Assembly (NCBI GenBank): GCA_905250885.1
Contig: CAJNOQ010001042.1
Coordinates: 1 to 36,798, forward strand
Source of the DNA: Didymodactylos carnosus
Lineage: Eukaryota > Rotifera > Eurotatoria > Philodinida > Philodinidae
DNA: 36,798 nucleotides
Direction of reading: 5' to 3'
In this document: piece after piece, positions 1 to 10,695 of the stretch
How the letters are laid out: each line of letters begins with the position of its first letter
How positions within the stretch are numbered: the stretch's first letter is position 1
Made by a program: the position numbers and the translations under genes
The notes under the pieces: generated by a model
Database searches by the model: none
What the model was told of the DNA's origin: nothing
What the model saw: the letters and a program-made list of their open reading frames with translations, nothing else

Positions 1-779
1 GGTTATATTTAGTCATTTTTCTCTATGAGCTCGATGTTCTTAATAGAATCTTATATATGGAAACATGCGCAATTACACGGGCTTTAAAATGATCTATAGC
101 ATATCTTTTCAAACCAATGTCTTCATAGAGTTATTACTCAAACAGTATCTATGATTATTTGTTTCCCGTATTCTCCTCGAATTCTCATTAAGTCTAATAA
201 AACGGATATAGTTTTGTCACTAGACTCCGACCGAAATGGTTTATATCCAGAAAAATGTACAATTGAAAGGGCTACAAAATGAGCTATAATACGTTGTTTC
301 AAATTTTAAGATTGTTAGACTTATGGGCAAGATAATGAACGGATGCAGTGATTTTGACCTATTGTAGAATAATTAGTGAAGCATAGTGCTGTAAACAAAA
401 TCATACTCAGAATTGCTACAACAGAAAAAAAACACAGAATTTAACGAGCTTCAATTTCAAATACATTAGATTTTCTACAAAGTATACCGTGAGGCATTTA
501 TGTCCTGATTAATATAAAACTTTCACTTTGGAAACTTAAATTTCATTTTTTTCAGTTTCTTGGCCTACTTCGTTTTTTTGAAAACTGTCACAACTGTACT
601 AATCGATAGAAAATTTAATTCTCTATGAAACCTACTTTTGTTTTAGACTTTTAAACGCTCCTAAAAATGTTTTAGGAAGAAAGGAAATTTTCAAAATTTG
701 AGCTTTTGGCCTCGTTTTGTAACCGCTTTTCCCCCATCCTATTAAAACATTTCTGCTTTATTTTTTTCGATGTATGAAG
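1..779. other. Non-coding AT-rich stretch with a diverged direct repeat
   Basis: I see no gene here. Two stretches, about 54-113 and 242-300, resemble each other: both run from an ATATGG/ATATCC start through 'gggct' and 'AAAATGA.CTATA' to 'TTTCAAA'. They look like two old copies of one repeat in direct orientation about 188 bp apart. The remainder is AT-rich with no convincing codon structure on either strand. Confidence 0.4.
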
Positions 780-783
780 GAAA

Positions 784-1176
784 GTTAATCGTATACGTAT
801 TCATTTGAAGGTTTTCTTGTGTGGTGGAACTCCAAGCAACATGGATACTGATATGGTTTTGAACAACGACATGTTATCACTTCCTCTTGTCCTAGATTCT
901 TGAGTGATGTGTGAGCTAAACAAATTTTGTTTTACAAACGCTTTTTCGTTACAGAAAACGTCAGGCACAGGAAACTTCAACTGGCTCTTACTACGTGCAC
1001 AGTCCTGGACACTGCCTTTCTGCAACTTTTCTCTCAGCACAGTTCAGAATATAGATATCAGACGTCAATGGAAAAAATTCGGAGATCCGATCTTCAGTGA
1101 CGCTCACCGTCCACTTACTAATCGTCGTCTTGACCTTACTCAGAGAGACAAATTCATTATCACAATTTCTCTATGA
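784..1176 (+). pseudogene. Possible decayed exons, family not recognised
   Basis: This block is richer in GC than its surroundings and reads in coding-like fashion, but the reading shifts between frames. One frame reads ...GGTPSNMDTDMVLNND... up to a TGA near 898. After a splice-acceptor-like TTTTTCGTTACAG (ending near 956) a second frame reads ...RQAQETSTGSYYVHSPG..., and a third finishes ...DAHRPLTNRRLDLTQ... with a stop at 1174-1176. No single frame carries the region and I recognise no family. It may be an old gene fragment with frameshifts or simply chance open frames; the call is weak. Confidence 0.2.
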
Positions 1177-1661
1177 TTTTCAGACAAAATTTATTAAGTT
1201 CAAACAAGTCGAATTTAAAATATGAAAAATCATTTTCTTTCTGTAACTGCACGAAAGTCGAGTGATTCATAGAGAAATTATAACAATGAACTTGCCTTCT
1301 TTTAAGAAAAAATTTCACTCGTCAAATAATGTATGAATACATACTACAAGAAAAGAATTACGAAAAGAGAACAAGTGCCTGAAATATTCAAATTAAGTAA
1401 CAGAAACGTATTTGAAATTTAATTTTCTTTCATTTGTCCTTTTTCTTGCTTACTAGCAACCATCTATTTTTGTGTTGTTACTTTCTTAAAAATCTAGGAT
1501 GTTGTTAAGTCAAACATGAAGAAACTGATGAAAAAAACCGTTAAAATGTCTTTGCTTACTCTCTCAAAGTTAATGGTCGTTTTTTCACTTCTGAATAATA
1601 TTGACGTTGTAGTCGTTGAAATTCGCCTATTTTCGTTTGGTACATTATACTGACAATAAAA
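1177..1661. other. Upstream non-coding region of the four-TM gene
   Basis: I see no gene. This is the presumed 5' flank of the plus-strand gene starting at 1662. A TACATTATACTG stretch lies only about 20 bases before the ATG, too close for a normal TATA box, and no other promoter element stands out. Confidence 0.35.
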
Positions 1662-2429
1662 ATGAATACTATCGTCGAAGACTATGATGCACCTATTAAA
1701 GTAAACGACAATGAAATTACATCACAGACGGATATTACAAATGATAAAATACAAAAACTAAAAGCTCTATATGGTTTTCATTTAAATAATGATCTCTTTT
1801 GTCATGATGTATCACGAAACCATGAAGAGTTTCGAAGAAAGATAACAGAAGATGCAACCATATTTGGTGTTGTGGCTGCTTTATTTACAACAATTGCTTT
1901 TACTGCTTTCAATAATTCAACAAACGACTGGTATTCGGGTAACAGTTCCGATGCAGTAAATGTACACAAATATTTGTATGTAGGATTCTTTGCGGTTAGT
2001 GGTTCGTGTGGTTTTGTATGTATATTTGTGACATCGACTAGATGCGCTTTATTGATACAAACACCAGATAGCCAATTAGAAAGCTTTGCACGCGCATTCA
2101 ATACTTTTTACTACAAGCCGTATGTGTATGCTTGGGCTTGTGCATTCTGTTTGTATGTGGGTTGTGGGTTTCAAATCTATTTATTTTATGGACTATATCC
2201 ATGCATACTAGCCGTATGCATTGGTTTGCTAACTATTGTATATTTATTCATTTTTGTACAATTTTTCATGGGTAAACATAAAACGCATGTGAGACTGAAA
2301 TACTTTCGCGAAAACCCAGTTGCTTTTGAAAAGCTAAATAGGAATGAAGAAAAACTTCGCGATTCGAAACAATCTCTCAACAATACAAAAGTGGTAAATA
2401 AGGTCTCACCATCCAAACCATTTTATTGA
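1662..2429 (+). CDS. Four-transmembrane protein, family uncertain (PGG-like layout)
   Basis: Intact single-exon frame of 255 residues ending in TGA. I do not recognise a named family. The N-terminus (1-60) is hydrophilic and acidic. Four hydrophobic helices follow at about 65-84 (starting ITEDATIFGVVAALFTTIAF), 104-126, 153-174 and 180-202, and then a basic, polar tail of about 50 residues rich in K, N and S. The loop between helices 1 and 2 holds potential N-glycosylation sites (NNST, NSSD), which fits an N-inside topology with that loop outside. The compact four-helix layout and the first helix vaguely recall the PGG domain found after ankyrin repeats, but no PGG signature or ankyrin repeat is present. 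The ATG at 1662 is preceded by ACAATAAAA. The balanced codon use and clean membrane topology make a real gene likely; function is unknown. Confidence 0.75.
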   Translation: MNTIVEDYDAPIKVNDNEITSQTDITNDKIQKLKALYGFHLNNDLFCHDVSRNHEEFRRKITEDATIFGVVAALFTTIAFTAFNNSTNDWYSGNSSDAVNVHKYLYVGFFAVSGSCGFVCIFVTSTRCALLIQTPDSQLESFARAFNTFYYKPYVYAWACAFCLYVGCGFQIYLFYGLYPCILAVCIGLLTIVYLFIFVQFFMGKHKTHVRLKYFRENPVAFEKLNRNEEKLRDSKQSLNNTKVVNKVSPSKPFY

Positions 2430-3290
2430 TTTAAAATTCCAAAATTCAGATGTAATGTTGAGATTACCTAGAAAGTATCTGTATAACGAGCCTCAGTATC
2501 ACTGATCACTTCTTTAGTCAATACTTATCAATACACTCAACTGCTTCATGTGATCTCATTTGCACACTTTTGCATTAACATTTGTTTTTCATGTTCTTTC
2601 TGTCATCGACTAAGCTATTTTCATCTGAAACATTTTTTGTTACTATGTCAAATACAAGCGACACGAAGCGGTCAGGCTTCACTTCTTAATCGTTTTTCTG
2701 TGTTTGTAATAACGGTTCATTTTTGTGAAATATCTCTGCTTTTATGGTGTGCTTGATTACTTGTCTTATCTTTTACACACGCACTTTGTCCAAACAGTTC
2801 CACAAGTCTTTTTGTGAAATAAAGCAGAGTAAAACTGACGATGAGACGGTTTTATGTTCAACTAGCATGGGGTATTATTTGAAATATAACATTTTCTTTC
2901 CTTTCCCTGCTGATCCAAACGACTCTTTAATATGAAGAGCAACGCTGACATTCATCCAGTTTAAGGTTACGTGGAAGCACAAAGTTTTTAACATAAAGTT
3001 AACTTGAGTTGACCAGGGCAGGGGAACTATGTGCTCTTTTCAATAATTCACGCTTCATATCCAACAAACAAAGGATCGGAGCGGAGGCACTATTCATAGA
3101 TATTTTCTGTGAATATTGAAAAAGAATACGCTAATTAATGGGTGTAAGACAACTATGTATGAAAGTGTCGCTGAATATATAGAAAAGTGTACAGAATAAT
3201 GCAATGGTTTTTACTCGATGGAGCTGAGGAGGAATGATAAACATAAAAAATAATCTGAGTGAAGAATACATTTTGAATATCTAACCTTGA
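2430..3290. other. Non-coding 3' flank
   Basis: I see no supported gene. Several short open frames exist, but they lack recognisable composition. An AATAAA hexamer at about 2818 is a possible polyadenylation signal for the upstream four-TM gene, although it lies nearly 400 bases past the stop codon. Confidence 0.3.
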
Positions 3291-3405
3291 AAAAACAGTT
3301 TTTCAGAAACTCTAAAAAGTAATCAAAACCTTTCTTACCGAGGGATTATTGTAGGCCGCAAATTTCTAATTAAAATGAGAGATCTACAACTCTCTGAGCC
3401 TTGGT
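3291..3405 (+). repeat. Dispersed copy of the foldback inner repeat
   Basis: A segment of roughly 115 bases starting TTTTTCAGAAACTCTAAAAA and containing TTATTGTAGGCC and AAAATGAGA. It is a third copy of the repeat found in the left arm (about 4103-4210, same orientation) and right arm (about 4309-4435, inverted) of the large foldback just downstream. It matches the right-arm version most closely. Confidence 0.6.
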
Positions 3406-3749
3406 ACAAGCAGTTATGTAAAACAACAACCTTATAGCGGTTGAAGAAAAAGCATTTTAACTGCTCGTATGCACCAGCTCAGTGATGTGGAAGAGAGACA
3501 GGATGATGGAATCGTTTCGTTTGCTTGTGAAATAATTAAGTTTGTTACAATAGAACCATATTACTTTTGCACAATGAAAACATGCTCAAATAATTACACA
3601 ATTTCTGGAAAAGTGTGGCGAGATGAAAAATAAAATCTAATTAACTTGTATTTTTAATGCTTAATAGTCACGCTCTCCATAGATCAGTGTTTTAGTAAAC
3701 ACTCTTATAAACTTAAACATATTGATTGTGACCAGTATGATCCTGGTCA

Positions 3750-4775
3750 AACTGAAAACGACTATTATCGGCTAGTGTATAAACGAATGTATCAAAATGT
3801 AACAGTAGAAGCATCACAGTTAAAAAATGATTTAACTTTGGATATAACTGAACTCAGCCAGCTGATGTATCCGATAGCTTCGACGCAGCTTGGTGTCCTT
3901 GTCCATGCAAAGTACGAAGAATGATAACGAAGAAAATAATTGTATTAATTAGACTTCAGGACGTGTTCATAGCTCACAAGGGGACCTCGCGAACTATCAC
4001 ATCGATTTTGCAGAGAGACCTAGTGGGTTATAGGTTATCAACTATGCTGGATCCTTAAATCATAGTGGCAGCTTCGTAGTGGTTTTCTACAAAACCATCT
4101 TTTCAGAAACTCTGAAGAGTAACCTAAACTTTTCTTACTAAAACATCATTGTAGCCCAGATATTTCTGATTAAAATGAGACATCTCCCTGCTCTACACGA
4201 CCTTTCTTTACAAAGTTATAGAATTTACAAGAAAAGCCCTGAATTAATTTCTTCTTATTTCTGTTTCTTGAGCTGACAACGAATATTTAGAGCTTTTCTT
4301 GAAAATTCTATAACTTTGTAAAGAAAGGTCGTGTAGAGCTGGGTGACGTCTCATTTTAATCAAAAATTTGCAGGTCACAATCATGCCTCATTAAGAAAAG
4401 GTTTTGATTACTTTTTAGAGTTTCTGAAAAACTGGTTTTCCAGAAAAACGCTCTCTGAAGGCCTCTGGGAAGCTGCCTTTGTTTTTTATGGATCCAGCAT
4501 AGTTGATAACCTATAACCCACTAGGTCTCTCTGCAAAATCGATGTGATAGTTCGCGAGGTCCCCTTCCTGAAGTCTAATTAATACAATTATTTTCTTCGT
4601 TATCATTCTTCGTACTTTGCATGGACAAGGACACCAGGCTGAGAGGGAGCTGTCAAATACATCAGCTGGCTAGTTCGATTATATCCTAAGTTAACCATTT
4701 TTTAACTGTGATGCTTCTACTGTTACATTTTGATACATTCGTTTATATACCAACCGATAATAGTCGTTTTCAGTT
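3750..4775. repeat. Large foldback (inverted repeat) about 1 kb
   Basis: Two arms are inverted copies of each other: about 3750-4239 and 4289-4775, with a loop of about 49 bases. The outer ends begin AACTGAAAACGACTATTATC on the left, and the right end is its reverse complement. Matching blocks run through the whole arm, for example TGGTGTCCTTGTCCATGCAA and CTACACGACCTTTCTTTACA. Small insertions and deletions and scattered mismatches show the arms have diverged. No 8-bp flanking duplication is evident. It looks like a foldback-type non-autonomous element or an old inverted duplication; it contains no coding frame. Confidence 0.8.
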
Positions 4776-6060
4776 CGAATAAAGTTTGGTTATTAGGAAT
4801 ATGTCGTTTACACTTTGTGTCTGCTTCGACACTCAAATTCACAGTTCGACTTATGTCACACGTTTAATCTTAGTTCCTTTTAAAGCTAACTCGTTCGTTT
4901 GTGACGCTCTCACTTATCTGCTCATTCTGACAGAGTTTCGTCGTCAGATCTATTCTGAAATAGAGAAAGTACTATACACAACAGAAATCGAAGTTGGTGT
5001 CTATGAGAGTTTTTGAAAGACAAAATAGAAATTCTTTTTTGCGAGAATTTATTAATTACCATAGTTAGTATATATTTTAACATATGCAGTGTCAAACTTT
5101 TGCCGATGGGAGATGAATGGTACTTCCTGAATCATGCGATAGTCATATCGTTCGGTGAATGCATCTAGTGAGGAGTTTTCAAATCTGAAATCGATTAAAT
5201 GCAACATTGGAAACTCATTAAATAGTTGTTAATGATCATTTTGTTTTCCAGTAGCTATAGAAAAGCGGAAAGTTTTTGGAATATCATATTTTCTTAAATT
5301 TTTTTTTCAATGACTTCTTAAGATGTAAAATTTAAGTTTCACAGACTTGTCAGATACATCACCTGCAGGTTCTTCCTGCAACTTAATTTTTTTTACGTTT
5401 CTTCCCTCAGATCTTCTCTACATAGTGATAAAAACTACAAGTGTGTACCCTCAGAATAGAAGGCCACCCCCTGTATATGACCATGGCTGGGAAAAGTTCA
5501 AACGCCCTAACAGAAGGCCATACAAGTATTAATTAATATTTTCTAAAAATTAAATATTTTTAATAAGTATTAATTAATAATTATTCAAATATACCTGGTG
5601 TTTTAGGGGTTTTCGCGAAAACTATCTGTGTTCCATAAATAACGTATTTTTTCACAAAAGAGCGCACTTATTCATTGAGCAATGCCATTAAAAAATTAGT
5701 TAATTATTGAACTTTTAAAAATATTATTATTCATAGTTGACCAAAAACTGACTCTCAATAGAAGGTTGCCCAAAAAGTAGCGATGTGCCGAGACACTGTC
5801 TTCGGGCATGGCCATTTACTCCGGAGCGGCGGGGGAGGGGGTTATCTCAACGTTACTAACAATTATTCAGAAAACAATGGAATGTATTGTATTTCGAAAC
5901 AGATAGTACTATGTTTTCCAGAAAAACGATAAAACCGGTCTCCTGATAAACGGAAACAACCGTTTTATGGAATTACTGGAAATTTCGTTTTCACTTAGGA
6001 GTAGAAGGAGGCGTCTATTAATAGCTCATTAAATGTAAAAAGAGCAAATGAATTTTATAC
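4776..6060. other. Non-coding region with weak exon-like scraps
   Basis: No recognisable gene. Two short stretches read like coding sequence: about 4934-5016 (plus, ending ...VGVYESF then TGA) and about 5447-5532 (plus, ...RRPPPVYDHGWEKFKR... then TAA). Neither can be connected to anything. A 15-base direct repeat AAGTATTAATTAATA occurs at about 5525 and 5565. A single hAT-like end, TAGCGATGTGCCGAG, lies at about 5782 without a visible partner. Confidence 0.3.
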
Positions 6061-6065
6061 AACTT

Positions 6066-6094
6066 CTTATCGTATCTTATCTTATCTTATATTA
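6066..6094 (+). repeat. TATCT/TATCTTA microsatellite
   Basis: Short run of TATCT units (CGTATCTTATCTTATCTTATA) just beyond the 3' end of the CPTP-like gene. The same 19-base string CTTATCGTATCTTATCTTA recurs at about 27399. Confidence 0.6.
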
Positions 6095-6171
6095 TGGGTA
6101 TTGTTGTACAAATGAATCCATAAGGAGAAAACAAAGAATAGAAAGATAGAAGGATAGAAACATGCTCTATT

Positions 6172-6913
6172 TCATACTAGGTTCAGCAGATTGTTCGTTT
6201 TAAATAGATCTTCCGTCGTTTTGTCAATTGTGTCGCATGCTTGTACCAAATCTGCAAGTATCATCACAAGTTCATCCATTTTTCGGTCTTGCAACAGTTT
6301 TTCAATGAACATCTCACGACTGGGTGCCGTCAGCTTAATTGCCGCATGGACCGTTTTCTGGATGATCCAAGGATGATGCGTTCCAAGCGTTTCTTGGTAT
6401 GCATTCCATGCTATTGTATCCATATCCGCATCAATGGGTGCTCGTCGAGTTTCATCTAGAAGCAATTTGATAAAGTTGAGAGCCCTATGTAAACGCAGTA
6501 CGGTTCGACACCCATTTGGCAATGGCTTTCCTGGTTCTAAATGTTTTTGTTTTGTTTTGTACCTGCCCGTTCTCATTTCAAATTCGACCATTTTCTGAAT
6601 TGTTGCATAATTTACTGAGTCCAAACTCAAATGTTCATCGATTATGGCGAGCTTATTATGAATATCTTTAGTGGCGAAGTCGAACACAGCACCAAGAGAT
6701 GAGATGAACCTAAACAGACAAAAAAAGCTATGTCGCGTGGAGAGATGAATGAACGGAACATACTCACACACATAGTTCTTTGTAAGCTTTTTTATATTCG
6801 TTTAGCAGTAGGGAACCATCTGGTTGGATACAAGCAACGAAATAGTCTCGCACTCGGCTAACATCGAATTGTCGACAAGGAAACGAAGAACCATTTATAG
6901 GAGATGCAGACAT
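6172..6913 (-). CDS. CPTP: Ceramide-1-phosphate transfer protein homologue (GLTP fold)
   Basis: Two exons, 6913-6768 and 6709-6172, join over a 58-bp GT..AG intron (GTGAGT donor, TCTGTTTAG acceptor) to give 227 residues; human CPTP has about 214. The N-terminal exon reads through ...FVACIQPDGSLLLNEY... into KELCVFISSLGAVFDF, as expected for the GLTP domain. Residues known to bind the phosphate headgroup in CPTP appear conserved: D64 and K68 in KDIHNK, R117 and R121 in CRTVLRLHRAL, and H161 in HHPW. In this family the protein shuttles ceramide-1-phosphate between cytosolic faces of Golgi, plasma and other membranes. No signal peptide is seen, consistent with a soluble cytosolic protein. The start ATG at 6913 is the first in frame; a TTTCTTCTAG acceptor-like site lies about 60 bases upstream. 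Starting in the second exon would lose the conserved N-terminus. Confidence 0.92.
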
Positions 6914-6987
6914 GTTATCGAATGTGATAAACTGACTTTCAGAGAGTGATGGCGATGCAGCTCAAATGAATCTAGAAGAAACACAGA

Positions 6988-7161
6988 TCATATATCAAGT
7001 ACTGCCTGAAACCTATAGAGTCTTTCATCGCCAACACTAGATACATTGCGTATCCCTTCAACCAGCATCAGCACAATGCTAGAAATAGACACGTATCGCG
7101 CGGTATCTTTTTTGTATAAACCATATATTTCGAGAAGACGTTGTGCCAACAGCTTCGGAAC
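6988..7161 (-). other. Possible 3' terminal exon, unrecognised
   Basis: On the minus strand an acceptor-like CTCTACACTTCTGCAG is followed by an open frame reading VPKLLAQRLLEIYG... to ...RLYRFQAVLDI and a TGA at 6988-6990. Composition is protein-like: amphipathic, leucine-rich and low in stops. The stop falls only about 75 bases upstream of the CPTP-like start codon, in the same orientation. No matching upstream exon could be found towards 7600, so it may be a remnant of a neighbouring gene. I recognise no family. Confidence 0.3.
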
Positions 7162-7164
7162 CTG

Positions 7165-7631
7165 CAGAAGTGTAGAGCAAACATTTCTCTACAACATGAT
7201 ACGTAACCGAACTTTCTACGATTTATCGTTGTCGTTTTATGGCTACTTATGAAGAGAACCATGCTCCGTCTAGGGCTTTCTGACCTTCACCCTCATAGAA
7301 CCCAAAAATGATGGAACTTTTACTTTTTTACAACGGGGTTCAGAGTTTATGATGTTAAAAAGCTTCCCTTTCCATAGGTCCAGGTATACTTTCACTACGG
7401 TTCGAAGAAAAATAACAACGAACTCGCTCTTTTTTACTCAGCAAAACAATGAGTAAGAATCATCATATAGGTTTTTCCGATTTGATAAGACAATTAAAGA
7501 AACCGTTGTACGAGAAAAAAATAAATTCGAAAATCTTCTGCGAAAAACTAATGCCAAGTTTGTGGTTCGTCAATAAAACAAAGTGGTTATGGTTCGTAAG
7601 ATTGAACAAAGATGGATAGTTGTCTTTAAGG
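7165..7631. other. Non-coding stretch
   Basis: No gene or repeat that I can support. Open frames on both strands are short and of low complexity. The region ends at the target-site duplication of the next transposon. Confidence 0.3.
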
Positions 7632-7639
7632 TCGGCAAC

Positions 7640-8306
7640 TAGGTATACGACGGACAGAACAACCGACTCGGGCAAGTTCAAATCGGACACTGTTTGACTC
7701 AAACAGTGTCCGAATCAAATACTGTTTGACTCGCACATTAACCGATTCGGACATGTTCGAACAGAACATTCAAACACTGTTCGACTGTTTTCATTTCTGT
7801 TAGGTGTCTGCTTAGTGCATCAATTTCTTCGTGGAGATTTTGAGTGAGAGATGCTGAGAAACAGTAAAGTTTAGAACAGGGATGAGATTAGAACCGAAAG
7901 GGATTTTCGAGTGGAACTGTTGATTGGCTGAAGGGGATTGTTATTTTTTCTTTCTATTTTACTCATTTCTTATATTAAACAAGATTATTTTCTTTGACAC
8001 ATTCAAGTTTGCTTCTAATTACACAAGTAGTAAATTAGACTCTGTAAAACTGTATAGTGGCAGTGAGCACAAAATGCTTAGCACGTCAATTCACCTACAA
8101 TTTTAGACGACTAAAAAAAAGCTGTAAATTAATGAGAGAAAATAGCATTTGAAAAAAGTCGATCAGTGTCTGAATGTTCGGTTCGAACAGGTCCAAGTGT
8201 CAGAGTAAAACGCTGTTTAAGTCAAACCGTGTCCGAACCAAACACTGTCCGAATGGAACATGCTTGAGTCAGACATTGGACATTTGTCCGGTCCGTCGTA
8301 TATCTA
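7640..8306. mobile_element. Non-autonomous hAT-type element, TGTCCGAA/TTTGACTC words
   Basis: The terminal inverted repeats TAGGTATACGACGGAC (left) and TAGATATACGACGGAC (right, reverse complement) match at 15 of 16 positions. The element is flanked by a perfect 8-bp duplication TCGGCAAC (7632-7639 and 8307-8314), the size typical of hAT elements. Length is 667 bp. Both subterminal regions (about 7660-7790 and 8160-8290) are dense in degenerate words such as TGTCCGAA, AACACTGT and TTTGACTC in both orientations. The middle is AT-rich and non-coding. No transposase frame is present, so it must have been mobilised in trans. Confidence 0.85.
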
Positions 8307-8314
8307 TCGGCAAC

Positions 8315-9470
8315 AGTCAAATTACTGTTATAATTGGCTTATTGTGAATAATTCCTACAGTAGAGATAAGAGAAGCAAGTATATAGGGGTTCTTCCTCGG
8401 GTCCTCGTAAAAAAATACCTCTTCATAGGTTTAGTCTTGAGATAGATTTGTGGCTAGTCTTCGACCGTGGTAACGTCGGATAACAGTGGACGCATTAAAA
8501 CGTTCAGCATACTTTCCTGTTTAATTCAAGGTATTGCACAGTTCAGAGCATGTTTGCATTCAACTCAGCAAAATCATAAAAGAAACAAAATGCAAAAATA
8601 ACCGTACAGAGTCACACTGTGGTAGTAAAGTCGCATGGTCAAGTCAGATTGGTCATCTTCAAATTTTCTCGTATACAAATCGTTTAAAAAAAATAAAAGT
8701 TAACATTTTTCTAAGCAACTCAATGCGTTCTACTTAACCATGTATAAAAAAAATTAAATTAAATTTTGCTCGATGTTTGACTTGTTGGCTCGGCTCCTGC
8801 ATGATTGAGCCCACTTTTTATGCTGATTAATTAGATTTAAAATGTGGTCTGAATTTGGAATAGAGAGTTTGTTCTTTGTACACTGTTTATATTTTCAAAT
8901 CCCTCTTTAATTAGAAATGATTGGCTACTGTAGACACAGAAACTGTTTGAAATACAATATATATAATAACCATATTTTAGGTTTATACTTACCACCATCT
9001 TTAAAATTAAACTCATTATCTTATATAACGGTAACTTAATAATCGTTTGCTTTTGAAACAATTCTTCTTTGCTGATCATTATTTAAAACTCTTCTCTTTC
9101 TTGTTATTAAACACGAACAGGAATTACGGCTACATTTCCATTTTTGACTTCCGTTTTTATTTGAGCGTTTTAAACGACATAAGTAACTTACTTACACTTA
9201 GGAAAATACAGAGTTGTAGACATGATTGGATTCGTAGAGGAAATCGAACTGAGATATTGCGTTTCAAGGTAATGCTACTCTTCATTTTTATAGTGCCACT
9301 CGATCCAATAATGTCGTTCTCAGCTCAATTTGGTTTTAAGCATCAGTTTCAAAAATATTTTAACCAGTTTCTGCGTCTACAGTGGCCAATCATTCCTAAT
9401 TAAAGACTGATTTAAAATTACAAAGTGTACAAAGTATGTGAAAAGAACAAACTCTCTCGTCCAAATTGAA
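8315..9470. other. Non-coding AT-rich stretch
   Basis: I see no convincing gene. The longest open frame (about 9047-9403, plus) has an unremarkable AT-driven composition rich in F, L and I and no recognisable motif. Confidence 0.3.
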
Positions 9471-9908
9471 ACCATATTTTATTAGCTTCCATAAGAAACG
9501 AGAGAATGTGTGCATTCAAAATTGAGACCATTTTTTAAATCTAATTAAAAGCATAAAAAAAGTGATCTCAACCATGAATCCTTGGTTGTCTTCTTATCTC
9601 CATATGTCACCGGTTCAGGTAAATAATTCAGTGTTTGGTATTGTTTGCTCGCTGCGTTACAACTGTCTTATATACGTCACTCTGATGACTAAAAAATGTT
9701 CAGTTGTAGGTGACTTTTTTTAAACTTTTCAAATATTTTTTTTAGTAAAGTGCCAACAAAAACAGAACGAATTTTCTTGACTTTTGTTTCAAGCATAACT
9801 CAATAGAGTAGACATTGAGTTACATACAAAAATGTCAGTTTTAATCAAATTTTATGAAATGAAAAATTTTGAATCAAAATTGGATTATATTCACTGAATT
9901 ATTTAAAC
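9471..9908 (+). repeat. Dispersed direct repeat, copy 1
   Basis: This segment shares long matching blocks with 19761-20082 in the same orientation, for example ACGAGAGAAT.TGT, AAAGTGATCTCAA.CAT, TAGAGTAGACATTGAGTTAC and TTCACTGAATTATTTAA. This copy is longer because it holds about 115 bp (around 9640-9755) missing from the other. The two copies are clearly diverged. No coding capacity or terminal repeats are seen. Confidence 0.75.
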
Positions 9909-9953
9909 ATGAGCTCAATTTTCACATATGACGTTCATTTTTCATCTTCGAAC

Positions 9954-10375
9954 TAGGCATGCAACGGTTACGGTTATTAACCGTTTAACCGTAACCGTAA
10001 ATAACCGTAACCGTAATAACCGGTCGAACGGTTAACCGTAACCGTTAATAACCGGTCGAACGGTTAACCGTAACCGTTAATAACCGCTTCATAACAGCTT
10101 CGTGTACTGATTGTAGAAAAATAAAGAATAATTTATTTGGAAAGAAAGAATAGTATATACAATCTTGTTTGGATCTTCTTTGAGCGAAAGTTGATTAAGA
10201 TTATTTTGTATCCTGCTACTAATGACACTGATTTCCGCGTGTACGTTAGTGACCATTTTTCTGCATTTTAAGTGCATTAGTATTAGGCATGCAACGGTTA
10301 CGGTTAACCGTTCGACCGGTTATTTACGGTTACGGTTATGATCGGTTACGGTTAACCGTAACTGGTGCATGCCTA
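9954..10375. mobile_element. Non-autonomous hAT-type element, ACGGTTA words
   Basis: The terminal inverted repeats TAGGCATGCAACGGTTACGG and TAGGCATGCACCAGTTACGG (reverse complement of the right end) agree at 18 of 20 positions. A perfect 8-bp duplication CTTCGAAC flanks it (9946-9953 and 10376-10383). Both ends are packed with ACGGTTA/TAACCGT words in both orientations. AACGG resembles the AAACGG subterminal motif bound by the maize Ac transposase; that link is inference. A third copy of the terminus, TAGGCATGCAACGG, sits inside at 10283, so 10283-10375 alone forms a 93-bp palindromic mini-element. The middle (about 10085-10280) is unrelated and non-coding. Confidence 0.88.
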
Positions 10376-10422
10376 CTTCGAACCGGTTTATTCTGATTTC
10401 CTATCAAAAATCGACCGTAAAC

Positions 10423-10695
10423 CTATCTATTAATAGCTTTTCTAGTTGCAGCGTAACACATTTCTTTTTCTTTCGTTCTGTCCGATGTGTCTATGAGAAA
10501 AATGGTACCAATCGATTCCATTTCTCCTTCAATCATTGTTGCTGAAAAGAATCCAGTCATATCGGAAAATAAAAGGACTTGGCGATACTCCTTCATAATT
10601 AGAGATACATAATAAATAATGTAGATTTCAACACACAGAATCGAAATGGCTAGACAACCTGTGCTTAAAACCAAGCTTTCTCCTTGTACGATCAA
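10423..10695 (-). other. Open frame with one hydrophobic helix, doubtful gene
   Basis: A minus-strand open frame of about 90 codons reads ...VLSTGCLAISILCVEIYIIYYVSL... and then a more polar, charged tail ending ...AATRKAINR with a stop. The composition is more protein-like than neighbouring frames, and the helix could be a membrane segment. It has no ATG at its start and no clear splice acceptor, and I recognise no family. It may be an isolated or dead exon, or chance. Confidence 0.2.

Noticed and set aside
3291..4775. CRISPR-like or satellite array
   Set aside because: The repeats are inverted and few, with no regular spacing; a foldback element explains them.
5782..5830. Single TAGCGATGTGCCGAG end resembling the 15401 element
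   Set aside because: No matching right end or duplication was found, so it cannot be called an element.
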